The notes beneath the pieces are model-generated. The model did no database searches and had not been told where the DNA came from. It worked only from the letters and a program-made list of their open reading frames with translations. This document shows, piece after piece, positions 51,571-61,090 of a stretch of DNA of 64,000 bases. The position numbers were made by a program, and so were the translations under genes. Position 1 is the first letter of the stretch. Each line of letters begins with the position of its first letter. The stretch lies in contig NZ_LT721901.1 in assembly GCF_900157375.1 (NCBI RefSeq), forward strand, positions 62,001 to 126,000, in the 5' to 3' direction. The stretch is from Mycobacterium rhizamassiliense (GTDB lineage: Bacteria > Actinomycetota > Actinomycetes > Mycobacteriales > Mycobacteriaceae).

Positions 51571-52386
51571 GTGAGTCGACGCCATCCCCTTGACCGATAC
51601 GTGGGTTCGTGGGCGCTGGTGACCGGAAGCGCCGGCGAGCGAGGGCTCGGCTTCGCCTATGCACGCGAAATCGCCAGCCGCCGAATCAATCTCGTCCTTG
51701 TGGACATCCTTGCCGAGGAGCTCGAAGCGCGGGCCGCGGAGCTTCGAACCAACTATGACGTGGAAGTGCGCACCGTCGCTGTCGATCTCGGCGATCTGTC
51801 GGTCTACCCGCGAATCATGGACCAGCTCAGCGACATCGACGTCGACGTCCTCGTCTGCAATCACATGTACACCCCGAAGGACACGCCGAAGATCCTCGAC
51901 ATGTCGCTGGACGTGCTCAACTCCATGATCGACATCAACGCGCGCGCCTACGTCAACCTCATCTACCGCTTCGCGCATCTGATGACGCAGCGGGGGCGCG
52001 GGTCGATCGTGATCGTGGCGTCGGGCGCCGGCCTGACCCCGGCGCCCTACACCGGGGCCTACTGCGCCAACAAGGCCTTTCAGATCGTCTTCGGCGAGGT
52101 GCTGTGGTACGAAACCCGCGGCACCGGTGTCGACGTGCTGGTGATGTCCGCCGGCCTGATGGACACCCAAGGCGACGCGTTTGCGAAATACCCGCGATGG
52201 CAGATCGCCGACCCGAAGGACGCCGCAGCGGAGACGCTGAAGGCGATCGGCCGCAAACACCTCGTTATGCCCGGACACCCGAACCGGTTGGTGACATTGC
52301 TCAACACCCGGCTCATGCCACGTCGCCGCGCGGTGATGACCATGGGCCGCTTCATGGAAAGCGGATTGGGCAAGGATTCCGCCTAG
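51571..52386 (+). CDS. short-chain dehydrogenase/reductase
   Basis: 271 residues, GTG with TGGAGG upstream. Rossmann fold with TGSAGERGLG nucleotide loop (TGxxxGxG), NAG-equivalent LVCNHMYT, catalytic Ser in VASGAG and YTGAYCANK (YxxxK). The C-terminal part resembles mycobacterial ketosteroid/fatty-acyl type SDRs, with a basic tail (MPRRRAV). Substrate unknown. Confidence 0.88.
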   Translation: MSRRHPLDRYVGSWALVTGSAGERGLGFAYAREIASRRINLVLVDILAEELEARAAELRTNYDVEVRTVAVDLGDLSVYPRIMDQLSDIDVDVLVCNHMYTPKDTPKILDMSLDVLNSMIDINARAYVNLIYRFAHLMTQRGRGSIVIVASGAGLTPAPYTGAYCANKAFQIVFGEVLWYETRGTGVDVLVMSAGLMDTQGDAFAKYPRWQIADPKDAAAETLKAIGRKHLVMPGHPNRLVTLLNTRLMPRRRAVMTMGRFMESGLGKDSA

Positions 52387-52426
52387 CTTGTCCTAAGTTG
52401 TCCTAGCCGATCCCTATCATCAGCTC

Positions 52427-52978
52427 ATGCACAGCGGCTTGAGGTCGGCGTTCGTCGTTCTGCCGCTGTATTTCGGGCTCCTGGTCGGCTTCATCGGGCA
52501 CCGCGTCGCATTCGGCGTAGCAGGAGCGGCCTGTGGTCTGCTTTTCGCCGGCTTGATCCAGCCGGCCTACCGTCGGTCGCGGTGGCGGCTGGGGACCAAT
52601 GCGGGCATGGGGGAGATCGACGCCATGGACGGCGTCGAGTTCGAGGACTACGTCGCCGCACGCATGCAGCGCGCGGGCTGGCAGGTCAGCTTCACCCCCG
52701 TCGTCGGCGACTACGGCGTCGACCTGATCGTGCAGAAGGACGGCCAGTACGTGGCGATCCAGTGCAAGCGGCACGGCAAGACGGTGGGTGTCTCGGCCGT
52801 TCAGCAGGTGGTGGCGGGCGCGCGTCATCATGGGTGTACCCGCAGCATCGTCGTGAGCAATCAAGAGTTCACCTCTGCCGCAAAGCAATTGGCCTACACC
52901 CACGGTTGCCAGTTGATTGGCCGCAAGGCGTTGCGCAGCTGGGTGCCACCGCCGACGGCAAGGGCGTTGCGTGGCTGA
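52427..52978 (+). CDS. membrane-anchored Mrr-type (PD-(D/E)XK) nuclease-fold protein
   Basis: 183 residues, ATG. Two hydrophobic helices in residues about 8-48 are followed by a Mrr_cat-like domain: GVEFEDYVAARMQRAGW, VVGDYGVDLIVQKDG with catalytic Asp, and VAIQCKRHGK (QxK), plus VQQVVAGARHHG. This catalytic set is complete. Membrane-tethered Mrr-like proteins are common but poorly characterised; roles in DNA uptake defence or stress cleavage are guesses. Ends 14 bases before the acyl-CoA synthetase start. Confidence 0.85.
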   Translation: MHSGLRSAFVVLPLYFGLLVGFIGHRVAFGVAGAACGLLFAGLIQPAYRRSRWRLGTNAGMGEIDAMDGVEFEDYVAARMQRAGWQVSFTPVVGDYGVDLIVQKDGQYVAIQCKRHGKTVGVSAVQQVVAGARHHGCTRSIVVSNQEFTSAAKQLAYTHGCQLIGRKALRSWVPPPTARALRG

Positions 52979-52992
52979 GTAGCCTCTGCGTC

Positions 52993-54540
52993 GTGACCCA
53001 AGCACAACCGCTGACCATCCCCGCGCTGCTCGCACAGAGCGTGCGCCTGTTCGGCCAGGAAACCTACGTGGTTACCCCGACCGAGCGCGTCACCTACGAG
53101 GAGGCGGAGCGGCGCTCGGCGCACATTGCGCGCCGGTTACTGCAAGACGGCGTCGGGAAGGGCAGCCGGGTAGGGCTGTTCTTCACCAACGGCATCGAAT
53201 GGGTCACCTGGTGGCTTGCCGTCTCGCGGATCGGCGCGCTGGCCGTCCCGATGAGCACCCTGTACACACCGGCGGAGATCGCAAAAGTCCTGCGGCTGGC
53301 CGACATCGGGCTGCTGGTCGCCCCCGGCCAGGTGCTCAACATCGACGTCGCCGAACGCTTCGAGGCCGCGCTGCCGCAGCTGTCCGGCCAGCGGGCCGGG
53401 CGGCTGGCATTGCCGGCGGCGCCGTACCTGCGCGGCATCGTGCTCACCGGCGAGACGGATCGGGAATGGGCGAGCCGCTGGGACGCCGACACCGCCGCGG
53501 GAGTCTCGGACGAGGTGCTGACCGCAGTCCAGGACGAGGTCTCCCCCGCCGATCTGGCGATCATGATCCACACCTCGGGATCGACCGCGGACCCCAAGGG
53601 TGTGCTGCACACCCACGGCACGGTGGTCCGGCAGACCTCGACGTGGGCCAGCGCCATTCGAGCGCTCACCGGGCCCGCATCGCCGACCAAGATCTTGTGC
53701 GCGATGCCCTTCTTCTGGATCGGCGGGCTGCTCGCCGTGACAGGGGCGCTGCACGAACCCGTCACGCTATTGGTGCTGCCGCGCCTCGACGCCGGCACGG
53801 CGCTGGACCTGGTGGAACGCGAACGTGCCAGCGGGATCGTGGGATGGCCCGCCTTCACCCAGCGCCTGCGGGAGCATCCCACGTTCTCCAGCCGCGACCT
53901 GTCCAGCGCGCCGATGCTGCGCGACGGGCCGCTGGACCTTGCGATGATCGACGTGCCCGACGGATTCCCGGTGCACCGCACCATGTCTGAGACCGCGGGG
54001 GGTTTCGTCCACACCGAGATGACCATCGTGGACGAAGGGGGCGCATCGGTCCCGGAGGGTTCCACGGGTGAGCTCTGGGTCCGCGGGATCGGGGCGATGG
54101 CGGGCTACAACAAACGCGAGCGGTGGGAGACCTTCGACGCCGACGGCTGGTACCGCACCGGGGACCGCGTCTATCGCAGGGAAGGCGACCCGCGGCTGTT
54201 CTACGTCGGTCGCACCAGTGAACTCATCAAATCGGCGGGCGCCAACGTCTCCCCGCTCGAGGTCGAGGCAGTCATCGAGGAATTCGACGACGTCGCGCAG
54301 TGCGTGGTTGTCGGGATCGACGATGCCGAGCGGGGCGAGGAGGTGTGTGCCGTCGTCGTCCCGGCAAAAGGGGCGATCGACGTTTCCTCCCTGGCGGCGC
54401 GTGCGCGAAATCAGTTGTCCGCCTACAAGGTTCCTACGCGCTGGGCGATCGCGACAAGTGAGCAGATACCCACCTTGCCCAGCGGCAAGCTCAACCGAAA
54501 AGCGCTGCGAGCCATGGTGATCGACGGCTCACTGGGCTGA
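52993..54540 (+). CDS. acyl-CoA synthetase / AMP-dependent ligase (FadD-like)
   Basis: 515 residues from the GTG at 52993 (TQAQPLTIPALLAQSVRLFG); the longer frame upstream is antisense-like. ATP/AMP loop MIHTSGSTADPKGVLHTHG, adenylate motif (RTMSETAGG), YRTGDRVYR, and the C-terminal lysine in PTLPSGKLNRKALR. It activates a carboxylic acid as acyl-AMP and then acyl-CoA. Substrate unknown; it is next to an enoyl-CoA hydratase and sterol-type oxygenase genes. The last 12 bases overlap the convergent hydratase gene. Confidence 0.9.
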   Translation: MTQAQPLTIPALLAQSVRLFGQETYVVTPTERVTYEEAERRSAHIARRLLQDGVGKGSRVGLFFTNGIEWVTWWLAVSRIGALAVPMSTLYTPAEIAKVLRLADIGLLVAPGQVLNIDVAERFEAALPQLSGQRAGRLALPAAPYLRGIVLTGETDREWASRWDADTAAGVSDEVLTAVQDEVSPADLAIMIHTSGSTADPKGVLHTHGTVVRQTSTWASAIRALTGPASPTKILCAMPFFWIGGLLAVTGALHEPVTLLVLPRLDAGTALDLVERERASGIVGWPAFTQRLREHPTFSSRDLSSAPMLRDGPLDLAMIDVPDGFPVHRTMSETAGGFVHTEMTIVDEGGASVPEGSTGELWVRGIGAMAGYNKRERWETFDADGWYRTGDRVYRREGDPRLFYVGRTSELIKSAGANVSPLEVEAVIEEFDDVAQCVVVGIDDAERGEEVCAVVVPAKGAIDVSSLAARARNQLSAYKVPTRWAIATSEQIPTLPSGKLNRKALRAMVIDGSLG

Positions 54541-55311
54541 CTCGCCGCCGATCTGGCTTCTGTTGCGTGCCGAGACGGCGCCGAAGCGGTCGCCAAGCCC
54601 CACGAGATCGGCCTTGTGCGCTCCGGCGATGTCGCCCTCGGCGGCCAGCGCCGGGCCGATCACCGCGGAGTTGCCGCGCACGTAGATCTCCTTCAACCCC
54701 AGCATGGTCGCACCGGGCACCTCGGCGATCTGGGCGGCCAGCTCGAGGGTCCGGCCAAGCAGCTGGTCGTGCGGCACCACTTCGGTGACCAACCCGATAC
54801 GTTCGGCGCGGGCGGCGTCGACCACCTCGCCGGTCATCGAGAGCCGGCGCGCCATCGCGGCGCCGACCACCTGAGGCAGGCGAGCCGTCATCCCGCCACC
54901 GGGCAGGATGCCGACCCGCGCGTGGGTGTCGGCGAACACGGCGCGTTCCGACGCGACGAGGAAGTCGCAGCCCAGCGCTATCTCCAGACCTCCGGTGAAG
55001 GTCGCCCCGTTGATCGCGCCGAGGACCGGGGTGCGCATCTCGGCGACGGCGGCGATGCAGCTGTTCGTCTGGAACTCGGCGAAATAGTCCATTCCATCGC
55101 GCGCGGCCTGCTTGAGGTCGAGGCCGGCGCAGAAGGCCGGGTCGGTACCGGTGAGCACCACCGCCCGCACGGACTCGTCGGCATCCGACTCCTTGAGTGC
55201 GGCATAAAGCGCCCGAATGAGGTCGCGGCTCAACGCATTCCGCGCCTCGGGGCGGTTCAGCGTCAGGACGCGCACCGGACCGTGGTCGCTAGAAATCAGT
55301 GAATCGCTCAT
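54529..55311 (-). CDS. enoyl-CoA hydratase/isomerase family (EchA-like)
   Basis: 260 residues from the ATG at 55311 with GAGGAC upstream. Crotonase fold: NRPEARNALS, the oxyanion-hole AFCAGLDLK and GAINGATFTGGLEIALGCD (with Gly-Gly), and DTHARVGILPGGGMT where the two Glu of classical hydratases are replaced (His/Gly), so it may be a hydratase, isomerase or other crotonase. Context suggests acyl-CoA side-chain degradation. Confidence 0.88.
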   Translation of the reverse strand: MSDSLISSDHGPVRVLTLNRPEARNALSRDLIRALYAALKESDADESVRAVVLTGTDPAFCAGLDLKQAARDGMDYFAEFQTNSCIAAVAEMRTPVLGAINGATFTGGLEIALGCDFLVASERAVFADTHARVGILPGGGMTARLPQVVGAAMARRLSMTGEVVDAARAERIGLVTEVVPHDQLLGRTLELAAQIAEVPGATMLGLKEIYVRGNSAVIGPALAAEGDIAGAHKADLVGLGDRFGAVSARNRSQIGGESAQ

Positions 55312-55420
55312 CAACCGTCCTCAGGACTTCACCCGAACGACGACTTTACCCATCGCGGCGTCATAGCCGATGCCCAGTTGTGCTTAAACTGTCTAACGGT
55401 GGGATTGAGGAGGTAGGGCC

Positions 55421-56563
55421 GTGGTCGCGGTCGACAACGACATTCGTGACATCGATACGGGTTCACCCATGACGCGCTTTGCGCGCGGATGGCACTGCAT
55501 CGGTCTGGCCGAGAACTTCCGCGACGGGCAACCGCACGGCATCGACGCGTTTGGCTCCCGCCTCGTCGTGTTCGCCGACTCCGCCGGTGACCTGCACGTC
55601 CTGGACGGCTATTGCCGGCACATGGGTGGCGACCTGTCTCAGGGCACCATCAAGGGCGACTCGGTTGCCTGCCCGTTCCACGACTGGCGCTGGCAGGGCT
55701 CCACCGGCCGCTGCTCCCTGGTGCCCTACGCGAAGCGCACACCGCGGCTGGCCCGTACGCGGCGCTGGCCGACCAGCGAGGTCAACGGCCAACTCCTGGT
55801 CTGGCACGACCCCGAGGGCTCCGCACCCCCACCCGAACTGCTCCCGCCCACCATCGACGGCTACGACGAAGGCACCTGGTCGCCGTGGTCGTGGAACTCG
55901 ATCCTCATCGAGGGAGCGCACTGCCGCGAGATCGTCGACAACAACGTCGACATGGCGCACTTCTTCTACATCCACCACGCCTACCCCACGTTCTTCAAGA
56001 ACATCATCGAAGGCCACACCGCGACGCAGCTCATGGAGTCCAAGGCGCGGCCCGACACCACGAAGAACTACGAGAACCTCTGGGAGGGAAGCAAACTTCG
56101 CTCCGAGGCGACGTACTTCGGGCCCGCGTACATGATCAACTGGCTGCACAACGACGTGGCGCCGGAATTCACCCTCGAGGTGGCGCTGATCAACTGCCAT
56201 TACCCCGTCACCCACAACTCGTTCGTGCTGCAGTGGGGCGTCGCGGTCCAGGAGATCCCCGGCCTACCCGCCGACAAGGCGGCCAAGCTCGCCGGGACGA
56301 TGAGCCGCACCTTCGGCGAGGGCTTCCTCGAGGACGTTGAAATCTGGAAACACAAGACGCGCATCGACAATCCGTTGCTCACCGAAGAGGACGGCGCCGT
56401 CTACCAGCACCGCCGGTGGTACGAGCAGTTTTACGTCGACGTCGCCGACGTCACCCCGGACATGACCGATCGCTTCGAAATCGAGGTCAGCACCGTCCAC
56501 GCCAACGACTTCTGGCACCGGGAAGTCGCCGACAACCTGTTGCAGGCCGCACAAGTCACCTAG
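55421..56563 (+). CDS. KshA-like Rieske oxygenase (3-ketosteroid 9-alpha-hydroxylase type)
   Basis: 380 residues, GTG with GAGGAGG upstream. Rieske [2Fe-2S] ligands CRHMGG (C65, H67) and CPFHDW (C84, H87). The mononuclear iron site is in DNNVDMAHFFYIHH (H180, H185, with the conserved Asn/Asp). Whole-length resemblance to KshA, the oxygenase that opens sterol ring B together with reductase KshB, is strong (GWHCIGLAENFRDG, NWLHNDVAPEFT). No kshB gene is near. It might act on a different steroid or bile-acid-type substrate. Its stop overlaps the P450 stop by 4 bases. Confidence 0.88.
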   Translation: MVAVDNDIRDIDTGSPMTRFARGWHCIGLAENFRDGQPHGIDAFGSRLVVFADSAGDLHVLDGYCRHMGGDLSQGTIKGDSVACPFHDWRWQGSTGRCSLVPYAKRTPRLARTRRWPTSEVNGQLLVWHDPEGSAPPPELLPPTIDGYDEGTWSPWSWNSILIEGAHCREIVDNNVDMAHFFYIHHAYPTFFKNIIEGHTATQLMESKARPDTTKNYENLWEGSKLRSEATYFGPAYMINWLHNDVAPEFTLEVALINCHYPVTHNSFVLQWGVAVQEIPGLPADKAAKLAGTMSRTFGEGFLEDVEIWKHKTRIDNPLLTEEDGAVYQHRRWYEQFYVDVADVTPDMTDRFEIEVSTVHANDFWHREVADNLLQAAQVT

Positions 56564-57762
56564 ACATGCGCCGGCATGCTGTCCCAGCCACGCACGGCTG
56601 AGGACGACGAGAAGACGGCCGCGTCGAGGTCGACTTCCCACTCGGGAAATCGAGTCATGATCTCGTCCAACGCAATTCGTCCCTCAATCCGGGCGAGCGC
56701 ATTGCCAAGGCAGTAGTGGGCGCCCACGCCGAACGTCAGGTGCTGACGCGCCACCCGCGTCACGTCGAAGGCTTCCGCATCCTCGCCGAACCGCCGTTCG
56801 TCGCGGTTGGCGGCGCCGATCAACGTCAGCATCGCACTTCCCGCGGGCACGGTCGTGCCGTGGAGTTCGATGTCGCGGGTGACGTACCGCGCCGCCTGCA
56901 ACGCGGGCGGCTCGAAACGCAGTAGCTCCTCGATGGCGCCGGGCAGCAGCGATCGGTCGTCGACCAACTGGCGACGCTGGTCCGGATGCTCGGACAGCAA
57001 CTTGCCCGACCAGCCGATCAGCCGGGTCGTCGTCTCCGAGCCCGCGACGGCAACGACTTTCATGAACATCAGCAGCTCGTCGCGGTGCAGCTTTCGGGTG
57101 ACGCCCTTCTCGTCCACGAACTCGGCGTTGAGAAGCTCGGTGGTGAGGTCGTCGGCGGGATGACTTGTGCGCCAGTCGATGAAATCGGCGAAGACCTCCC
57201 CATCGGCGAGCTTGGCGTCGGTGTTGTCGGTCATGCGTCCGCCGCGCTTGGTCCGCACGAATTTCTCGCCGTCCTGCTGGACCCGGTGCTGGTAGTCCTC
57301 GGGGATCCCGAACAGCATGCCCACCACACGCATCGGCATGATCGCGCCGAGATCCGTGACGAAGTCCACCCGATCGCCGCCGACCAGCGGATCCAGGCAC
57401 CGTTGCGTGAACTCCCGGATCATCGGCTCGAGGGCGTTGATCTTGCGCGGCGTGAAGGCGCGCGAGAGCAAGCTGCGGTGGATGTCGTGCACCGGTGGGT
57501 CTTCGAAAATCAGCAGCCCCGGCGGGATTTCGATGTCTGCCTTGATGATTTCCAGCACTACCCCGCGCGCGGAGCTGAACGTCTGGTGGTCCACCAGCGC
57601 CCGGTTGACGTCATCGAACCGGCTCAGCGCGTAGAAGTCGTGCTCGGCGTTGTAGTACAGCGGCGCGTTTTCACGGATGCGCCGGAACATGGGATACGGG
57701 TCGGCGTTGAGGTCGACGTCCCACGGGTCGTAGTAGAGATCGTCGGCGGTCCTGGTGGTCAT
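56560..57762 (-). CDS. cytochrome P450
   Basis: 400 residues, ATG. I-helix AGSETTTR (240-247), ExxR (E279-R282) and the heme-binding loop FGVGAHYCLGNALAR with axial Cys351 are all intact. Class I bacterial P450, dependent on external ferredoxin. It is the last gene of the operon starting at 61090; the gap to the LLM gene is 11 bases. Substrate unknown; neighbours suggest a terpenoid, steroid or aromatic. Confidence 0.92.
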   Translation of the reverse strand: MTTRTADDLYYDPWDVDLNADPYPMFRRIRENAPLYYNAEHDFYALSRFDDVNRALVDHQTFSSARGVVLEIIKADIEIPPGLLIFEDPPVHDIHRSLLSRAFTPRKINALEPMIREFTQRCLDPLVGGDRVDFVTDLGAIMPMRVVGMLFGIPEDYQHRVQQDGEKFVRTKRGGRMTDNTDAKLADGEVFADFIDWRTSHPADDLTTELLNAEFVDEKGVTRKLHRDELLMFMKVVAVAGSETTTRLIGWSGKLLSEHPDQRRQLVDDRSLLPGAIEELLRFEPPALQAARYVTRDIELHGTTVPAGSAMLTLIGAANRDERRFGEDAEAFDVTRVARQHLTFGVGAHYCLGNALARIEGRIALDEIMTRFPEWEVDLDAAVFSSSSAVRGWDSMPAHV

Positions 57763-57773
57763 AGGATTCCTGT

Positions 57774-58652
57774 CTACTGCGTCCGCGCGTCCGCGCCGAA
57801 GGTTTCACGATGCAGTTCGATCAAAGCGTGGAGTTGTTCGAGGTAGTGCTCCAGCGAATGGTGAACGAACCGGGCCGACAGCATGGTGGTGCCGCCATCT
57901 GCTAACTCCCGCAACGTGTCCTGGGTCGCTTCGGGATTCCCGGCCGGGTCGAGCGGTTGCTCCGCGGGCATGACGACCTCGAAGTCCGGCGGTAGTTCGA
58001 ACCGCGCCAGCCAGTCGGCGGCGGTTTGGATCGACACGTAGTACGGGCACCAACCGTCGGCGAGGGTGACCGCCCGCCGCAGCGAACGCCGGGTACGCCC
58101 GCCGACCCAGATCGGCATGTGCGGCTGCACCGCACACGGATCCACGGTCAGGCCGCCGAACGAGTAGAACTCACCTTGGTACGCGGGCTCGTTGCTCGGC
58201 AGCGCCGAGCGCAGCGCCTTCAGGGCGTCGTCGCCGCGGGCGCCGCGGTCGTCGAACGGCGCGCCCAGCAAGTCGAACTCGTCCTTCAGCGAGCCGACGC
58301 CGACACCGAGGATCACCCGCCCAGCGCTGACGTGATCGAGGGTGCCGTATCGCTTCACGATGGCCAGCGGGTGGTGGTATCCCAGCACCAACGTCATGGT
58401 GGCGAAGCGAATCCGCTTGGTGCGCCCCGCAACATAACCGAACGTGGCCAGTGGATCCCAGTAGCGTGCACCGCGCCGCCCGGATTCGGTCGAGGGCATG
58501 CCGATGTGCTCGCTGCAGGTCATGTGGTGATAGCCGAGCCGATCGGCTACCTCCGCGACCCGGCCGATGTCCTCGATGCCGGCGTCCTTCTCCCACTCCA
58601 GGGGGGCTCCGGCGACGTTGGTGACGACCGGGGTGGCGATGCCAAGCTTCAC
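57774..58652 (-). CDS. LLM-class F420-dependent oxidoreductase
   Basis: 292 residues, GTG overlapping the TauD-type gene stop (GTGA). Core motifs YHHMTCSEHIGMP, ATMTLVLGYHHPLAIVKRYG, GRVILGVGVGSLKDEF, MPIWVGGRTRRSLRRA. Fourth gene of the oxygenase operon. F420H2 enzymes in such clusters often reduce ketones or enoyl systems; the substrate cannot be read from the sequence. Confidence 0.9.
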   Translation of the reverse strand: MKLGIATPVVTNVAGAPLEWEKDAGIEDIGRVAEVADRLGYHHMTCSEHIGMPSTESGRRGARYWDPLATFGYVAGRTKRIRFATMTLVLGYHHPLAIVKRYGTLDHVSAGRVILGVGVGSLKDEFDLLGAPFDDRGARGDDALKALRSALPSNEPAYQGEFYSFGGLTVDPCAVQPHMPIWVGGRTRRSLRRAVTLADGWCPYYVSIQTAADWLARFELPPDFEVVMPAEQPLDPAGNPEATQDTLRELADGGTTMLSARFVHHSLEHYLEQLHALIELHRETFGADARTQ

Positions 58653-59479
58653 TGCATCGGCTCTTCACCCGCCAGAATCGTTCGGTGCATGAGCCGGCCG
58701 CTGTCCACCGCGTACGGCAGTACCCGATGCATGGTCCCGGTGTTGTCCCAGACGAGCAGATCACCGGGCTGCCACTGGTGCTGATACACGTACTGCGGCT
58801 GGGTGGCCCAATCACGAAGCCGGGCAAGCAAAGCGCGGCTTTCCTCGACCGGCAATCCGACGACGTAGTCCGACGTCGCGCCCAGGAGCAGCGACTTGCG
58901 GCCCGATTGATGCGTCCACACGATGGGGCAGGCCTTGGTTGCCGACTTCTGCCAGAACGCCACCTCGTCGTAGCTCATCTCCGGGGTGACGTAGTACTGC
59001 GAGCGCTCCGCGCTGTGCACGACGCGCAGCTCGGATATCGCCTCCTTGTCGGCGTCCGGAAGATCCTCGTAGGCCGCGTAGGTGTTGCAGAACTCGGTCT
59101 GCCCCCCGGCCTCGGAGAGCCGCACCGCACGCAGCAGCGTGGCCAGATTCGGCAGTGGCTGCAGGGAACCGTCGAAGTGCCAGAACATCGAGCCCTGAAG
59201 GTATTTGGCACGCTGATTGACCTTCTCGTCCAGCGAGATCTTGTTGATGCCGCCCTGGCCCTCGTTCGCGACGAGCGTGCCGAGGGTCTTGGCGATGGCG
59301 ACCTGCTCGTCGTCGCCGATGTCCAATCCACGGAAGAACACCACACCGCGCTGCTCGAGAACCTCACGGATGGTCGACGCCTCCCGCCCGCTGAGCAGCG
59401 TGTCGAGGTCGGTCCTGATCTCGCTGCCGATGCTCGGTGTGAGGTCGACGATTTCCAGCTGTGCGGATCCAATTCCCAT
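58649..59479 (-). CDS. TauD/TfdA-type 2-oxoglutarate-dependent dioxygenase
   Basis: 276 residues, ATG. The facial triad is visible as WHFDGS (H101, D103) and TMHRVLPY (H251), with R266 for the 2-oxoglutarate carboxylate. Family length. Hydroxylates an unactivated carbon, often releasing a leaving group. Third gene of the operon; 4 bases after the small gene. Confidence 0.92.
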   Translation of the reverse strand: MGIGSAQLEIVDLTPSIGSEIRTDLDTLLSGREASTIREVLEQRGVVFFRGLDIGDDEQVAIAKTLGTLVANEGQGGINKISLDEKVNQRAKYLQGSMFWHFDGSLQPLPNLATLLRAVRLSEAGGQTEFCNTYAAYEDLPDADKEAISELRVVHSAERSQYYVTPEMSYDEVAFWQKSATKACPIVWTHQSGRKSLLLGATSDYVVGLPVEESRALLARLRDWATQPQYVYQHQWQPGDLLVWDNTGTMHRVLPYAVDSGRLMHRTILAGEEPMQ

Positions 59480-59483
59480 GGCC

Positions 59484-59807
59484 CTAGCTCACTCTCGTGA
59501 GGATGGTGCTGGCCGAATGCTTCACCCGCGGCTGCTTCCACAGCTCGACCGCCAGGGAGACCGTGATCAGCGAGTAGAGCAGGTTGCGCAGATTCGCGAC
59601 GTCATCGGGCAGCGGCTCGGAGTAATCGAACTTGTCGATGTAGGCGACGGCTTCTTCCGCATGCGGAAACACCTCGTCGTAGAAGGCCCGGATCTGCTCC
59701 ATGGAGCTGTTGACGCGTTTGACGTAGCGGTCGTGACCGTCCTCGATCGCCCAGTCGGGCACCAGGTGCTCCAGCTGCGAAAACTCCGGCGGCAGAACAG
59801 TACTCAT
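59484..59807 (-). CDS. small helical protein in the oxygenase operon
   Basis: 107 residues, ATG overlapping the Rieske stop by 4 bases (ATGA). Mostly helical, acidic (SQLEHLVPDWAIEDGHDRYV, FYDEVFPHAEEAVAYIDKFD, NLRNLLYSLITVSLAVELWK). No cysteines, so not a ferredoxin. Position between two oxygenases suggests a structural or assembly subunit, an inference. Not recognised. Confidence 0.75.
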   Translation of the reverse strand: MSTVLPPEFSQLEHLVPDWAIEDGHDRYVKRVNSSMEQIRAFYDEVFPHAEEAVAYIDKFDYSEPLPDDVANLRNLLYSLITVSLAVELWKQPRVKHSASTILTRVS

Positions 59808-61090
59808 CGAATGCCCGCCTTCGCGGCTTCGCCGGCTTCGACGTAGTCGCCGACCACCTTGTGCAAATGGCGCAGCAGGATCTCCTCGTCGTTCATCGTA
59901 AAGTGCGTCAGGGCGCCGCTGTTGAGCATCGCCTGCAGGCCCTCCGACGGGCTCGCGTCTTCGAGGATGATGTCGTTGAGGAACGTCACGGTGAGCTCCT
60001 GACCGAGCCGCTCCTTATGCGTCTTCGGCGGCTGATGGAACATCTCGACCTCGAACACGTGCGAGTGCGGGCCCGTCGGCCAATGCGTGTGCGTGCTGAA
60101 ACCGGACGAGCCGAAAATGATGACGAAATTGGGAAAGAACTGGAACGAGTCGAAGCCGTACTTCTCCGAGCGCGTGGGATTGATCCCCGGCGGCATCGGT
60201 CCCCGGTCGGCCTTTTTGTTCCAGGGGCCGGCCGCGCTGGCCTCCATCACGCATTCAATGGGCTTGGAGTACGGCGTTTTCTGGGACGGCTCACCGGAGA
60301 ACGAGAACATCCGGTGCGGGCCGCTGAGTTGATAGGCCAGCGCGTCGGTGAACGGATTCGGCTGGTCGAACGCGTCCCTGGCCTCCGCGGTCAGCGCGCC
60401 GAACGACGACGCGTGCAGATACGGGCCGTGGTAACTCTCGGCGAAGCTGTCGACGAAAATCTTCCAGTTGCACTGCAATTCGGCCGAGAACTTGTAGACC
60501 TGGTGCGGCCCGTCGAACGGATAGCCCTCGATGCCATGGGCCAGCTCGCCGAGGAAGGAGCGCAGCGGCTCGGTGTTGTCGGGGTTGAGGTTGATGAAGA
60601 TGAAGCCTTCCCACACCTCGCACTGCACCGCGGGCACCCGGCAGCTGTCGGCGTCGAAATCCAGCAGCAAGTCTTTGCGCGTCGGCGCGTGCAGCGAGCC
60701 GTCCAACTTGTAGCGCCAACCGTGGAAACGGCAGTACAGCAACGGCGCCCGGCCGGACACCTCCTGGAAGGGATCGTCCTCCCAGAGCATCTTGTTGCCG
60801 CGGTGCGGACAGATGTTGTGGAAGGCGCGGATCACGTCGTCCTTGCCGCGCACGATGATGATCGAGGTGTTGAGGAACCTCAGCTCGCGGGTGAAGTAAC
60901 TGCCCGACTTCGGCACTCGCTCGACCCGTCCGACGTAGAGCCACGTCTTCTTGAAGACGTGTTCGCGTTCCTTCTCGTAGAACTCTTCGGACACGCAATC
61001 TTCAAGCGACACCGGGCCGCGGCCGAGTTCGGGATATGCGTCGGTCCAGTGCCCGTTGAGGGGCTTGGCGACGGTGATGGGCTGATTCAT
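59804..61090 (-). CDS. Rieske ring-hydroxylating oxygenase alpha subunit
   Basis: 428 residues, ATG with GGAGG upstream. Rieske motif CPHRGN (C94, H96) and CRFHGW (C120, H123). Catalytic iron in DSFAESYHGPYLH (H221, H226). The C-terminal SRPBCC domain has the phenylpropionate/choline-type pattern. First gene of the 61090-56560 operon. No beta subunit, ferredoxin or reductase gene follows, so electron partners are encoded elsewhere. Confidence 0.92.
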   Translation of the reverse strand: MNQPITVAKPLNGHWTDAYPELGRGPVSLEDCVSEEFYEKEREHVFKKTWLYVGRVERVPKSGSYFTRELRFLNTSIIIVRGKDDVIRAFHNICPHRGNKMLWEDDPFQEVSGRAPLLYCRFHGWRYKLDGSLHAPTRKDLLLDFDADSCRVPAVQCEVWEGFIFINLNPDNTEPLRSFLGELAHGIEGYPFDGPHQVYKFSAELQCNWKIFVDSFAESYHGPYLHASSFGALTAEARDAFDQPNPFTDALAYQLSGPHRMFSFSGEPSQKTPYSKPIECVMEASAAGPWNKKADRGPMPPGINPTRSEKYGFDSFQFFPNFVIIFGSSGFSTHTHWPTGPHSHVFEVEMFHQPPKTHKERLGQELTVTFLNDIILEDASPSEGLQAMLNSGALTHFTMNDEEILLRHLHKVVGDYVEAGEAAKAGIR

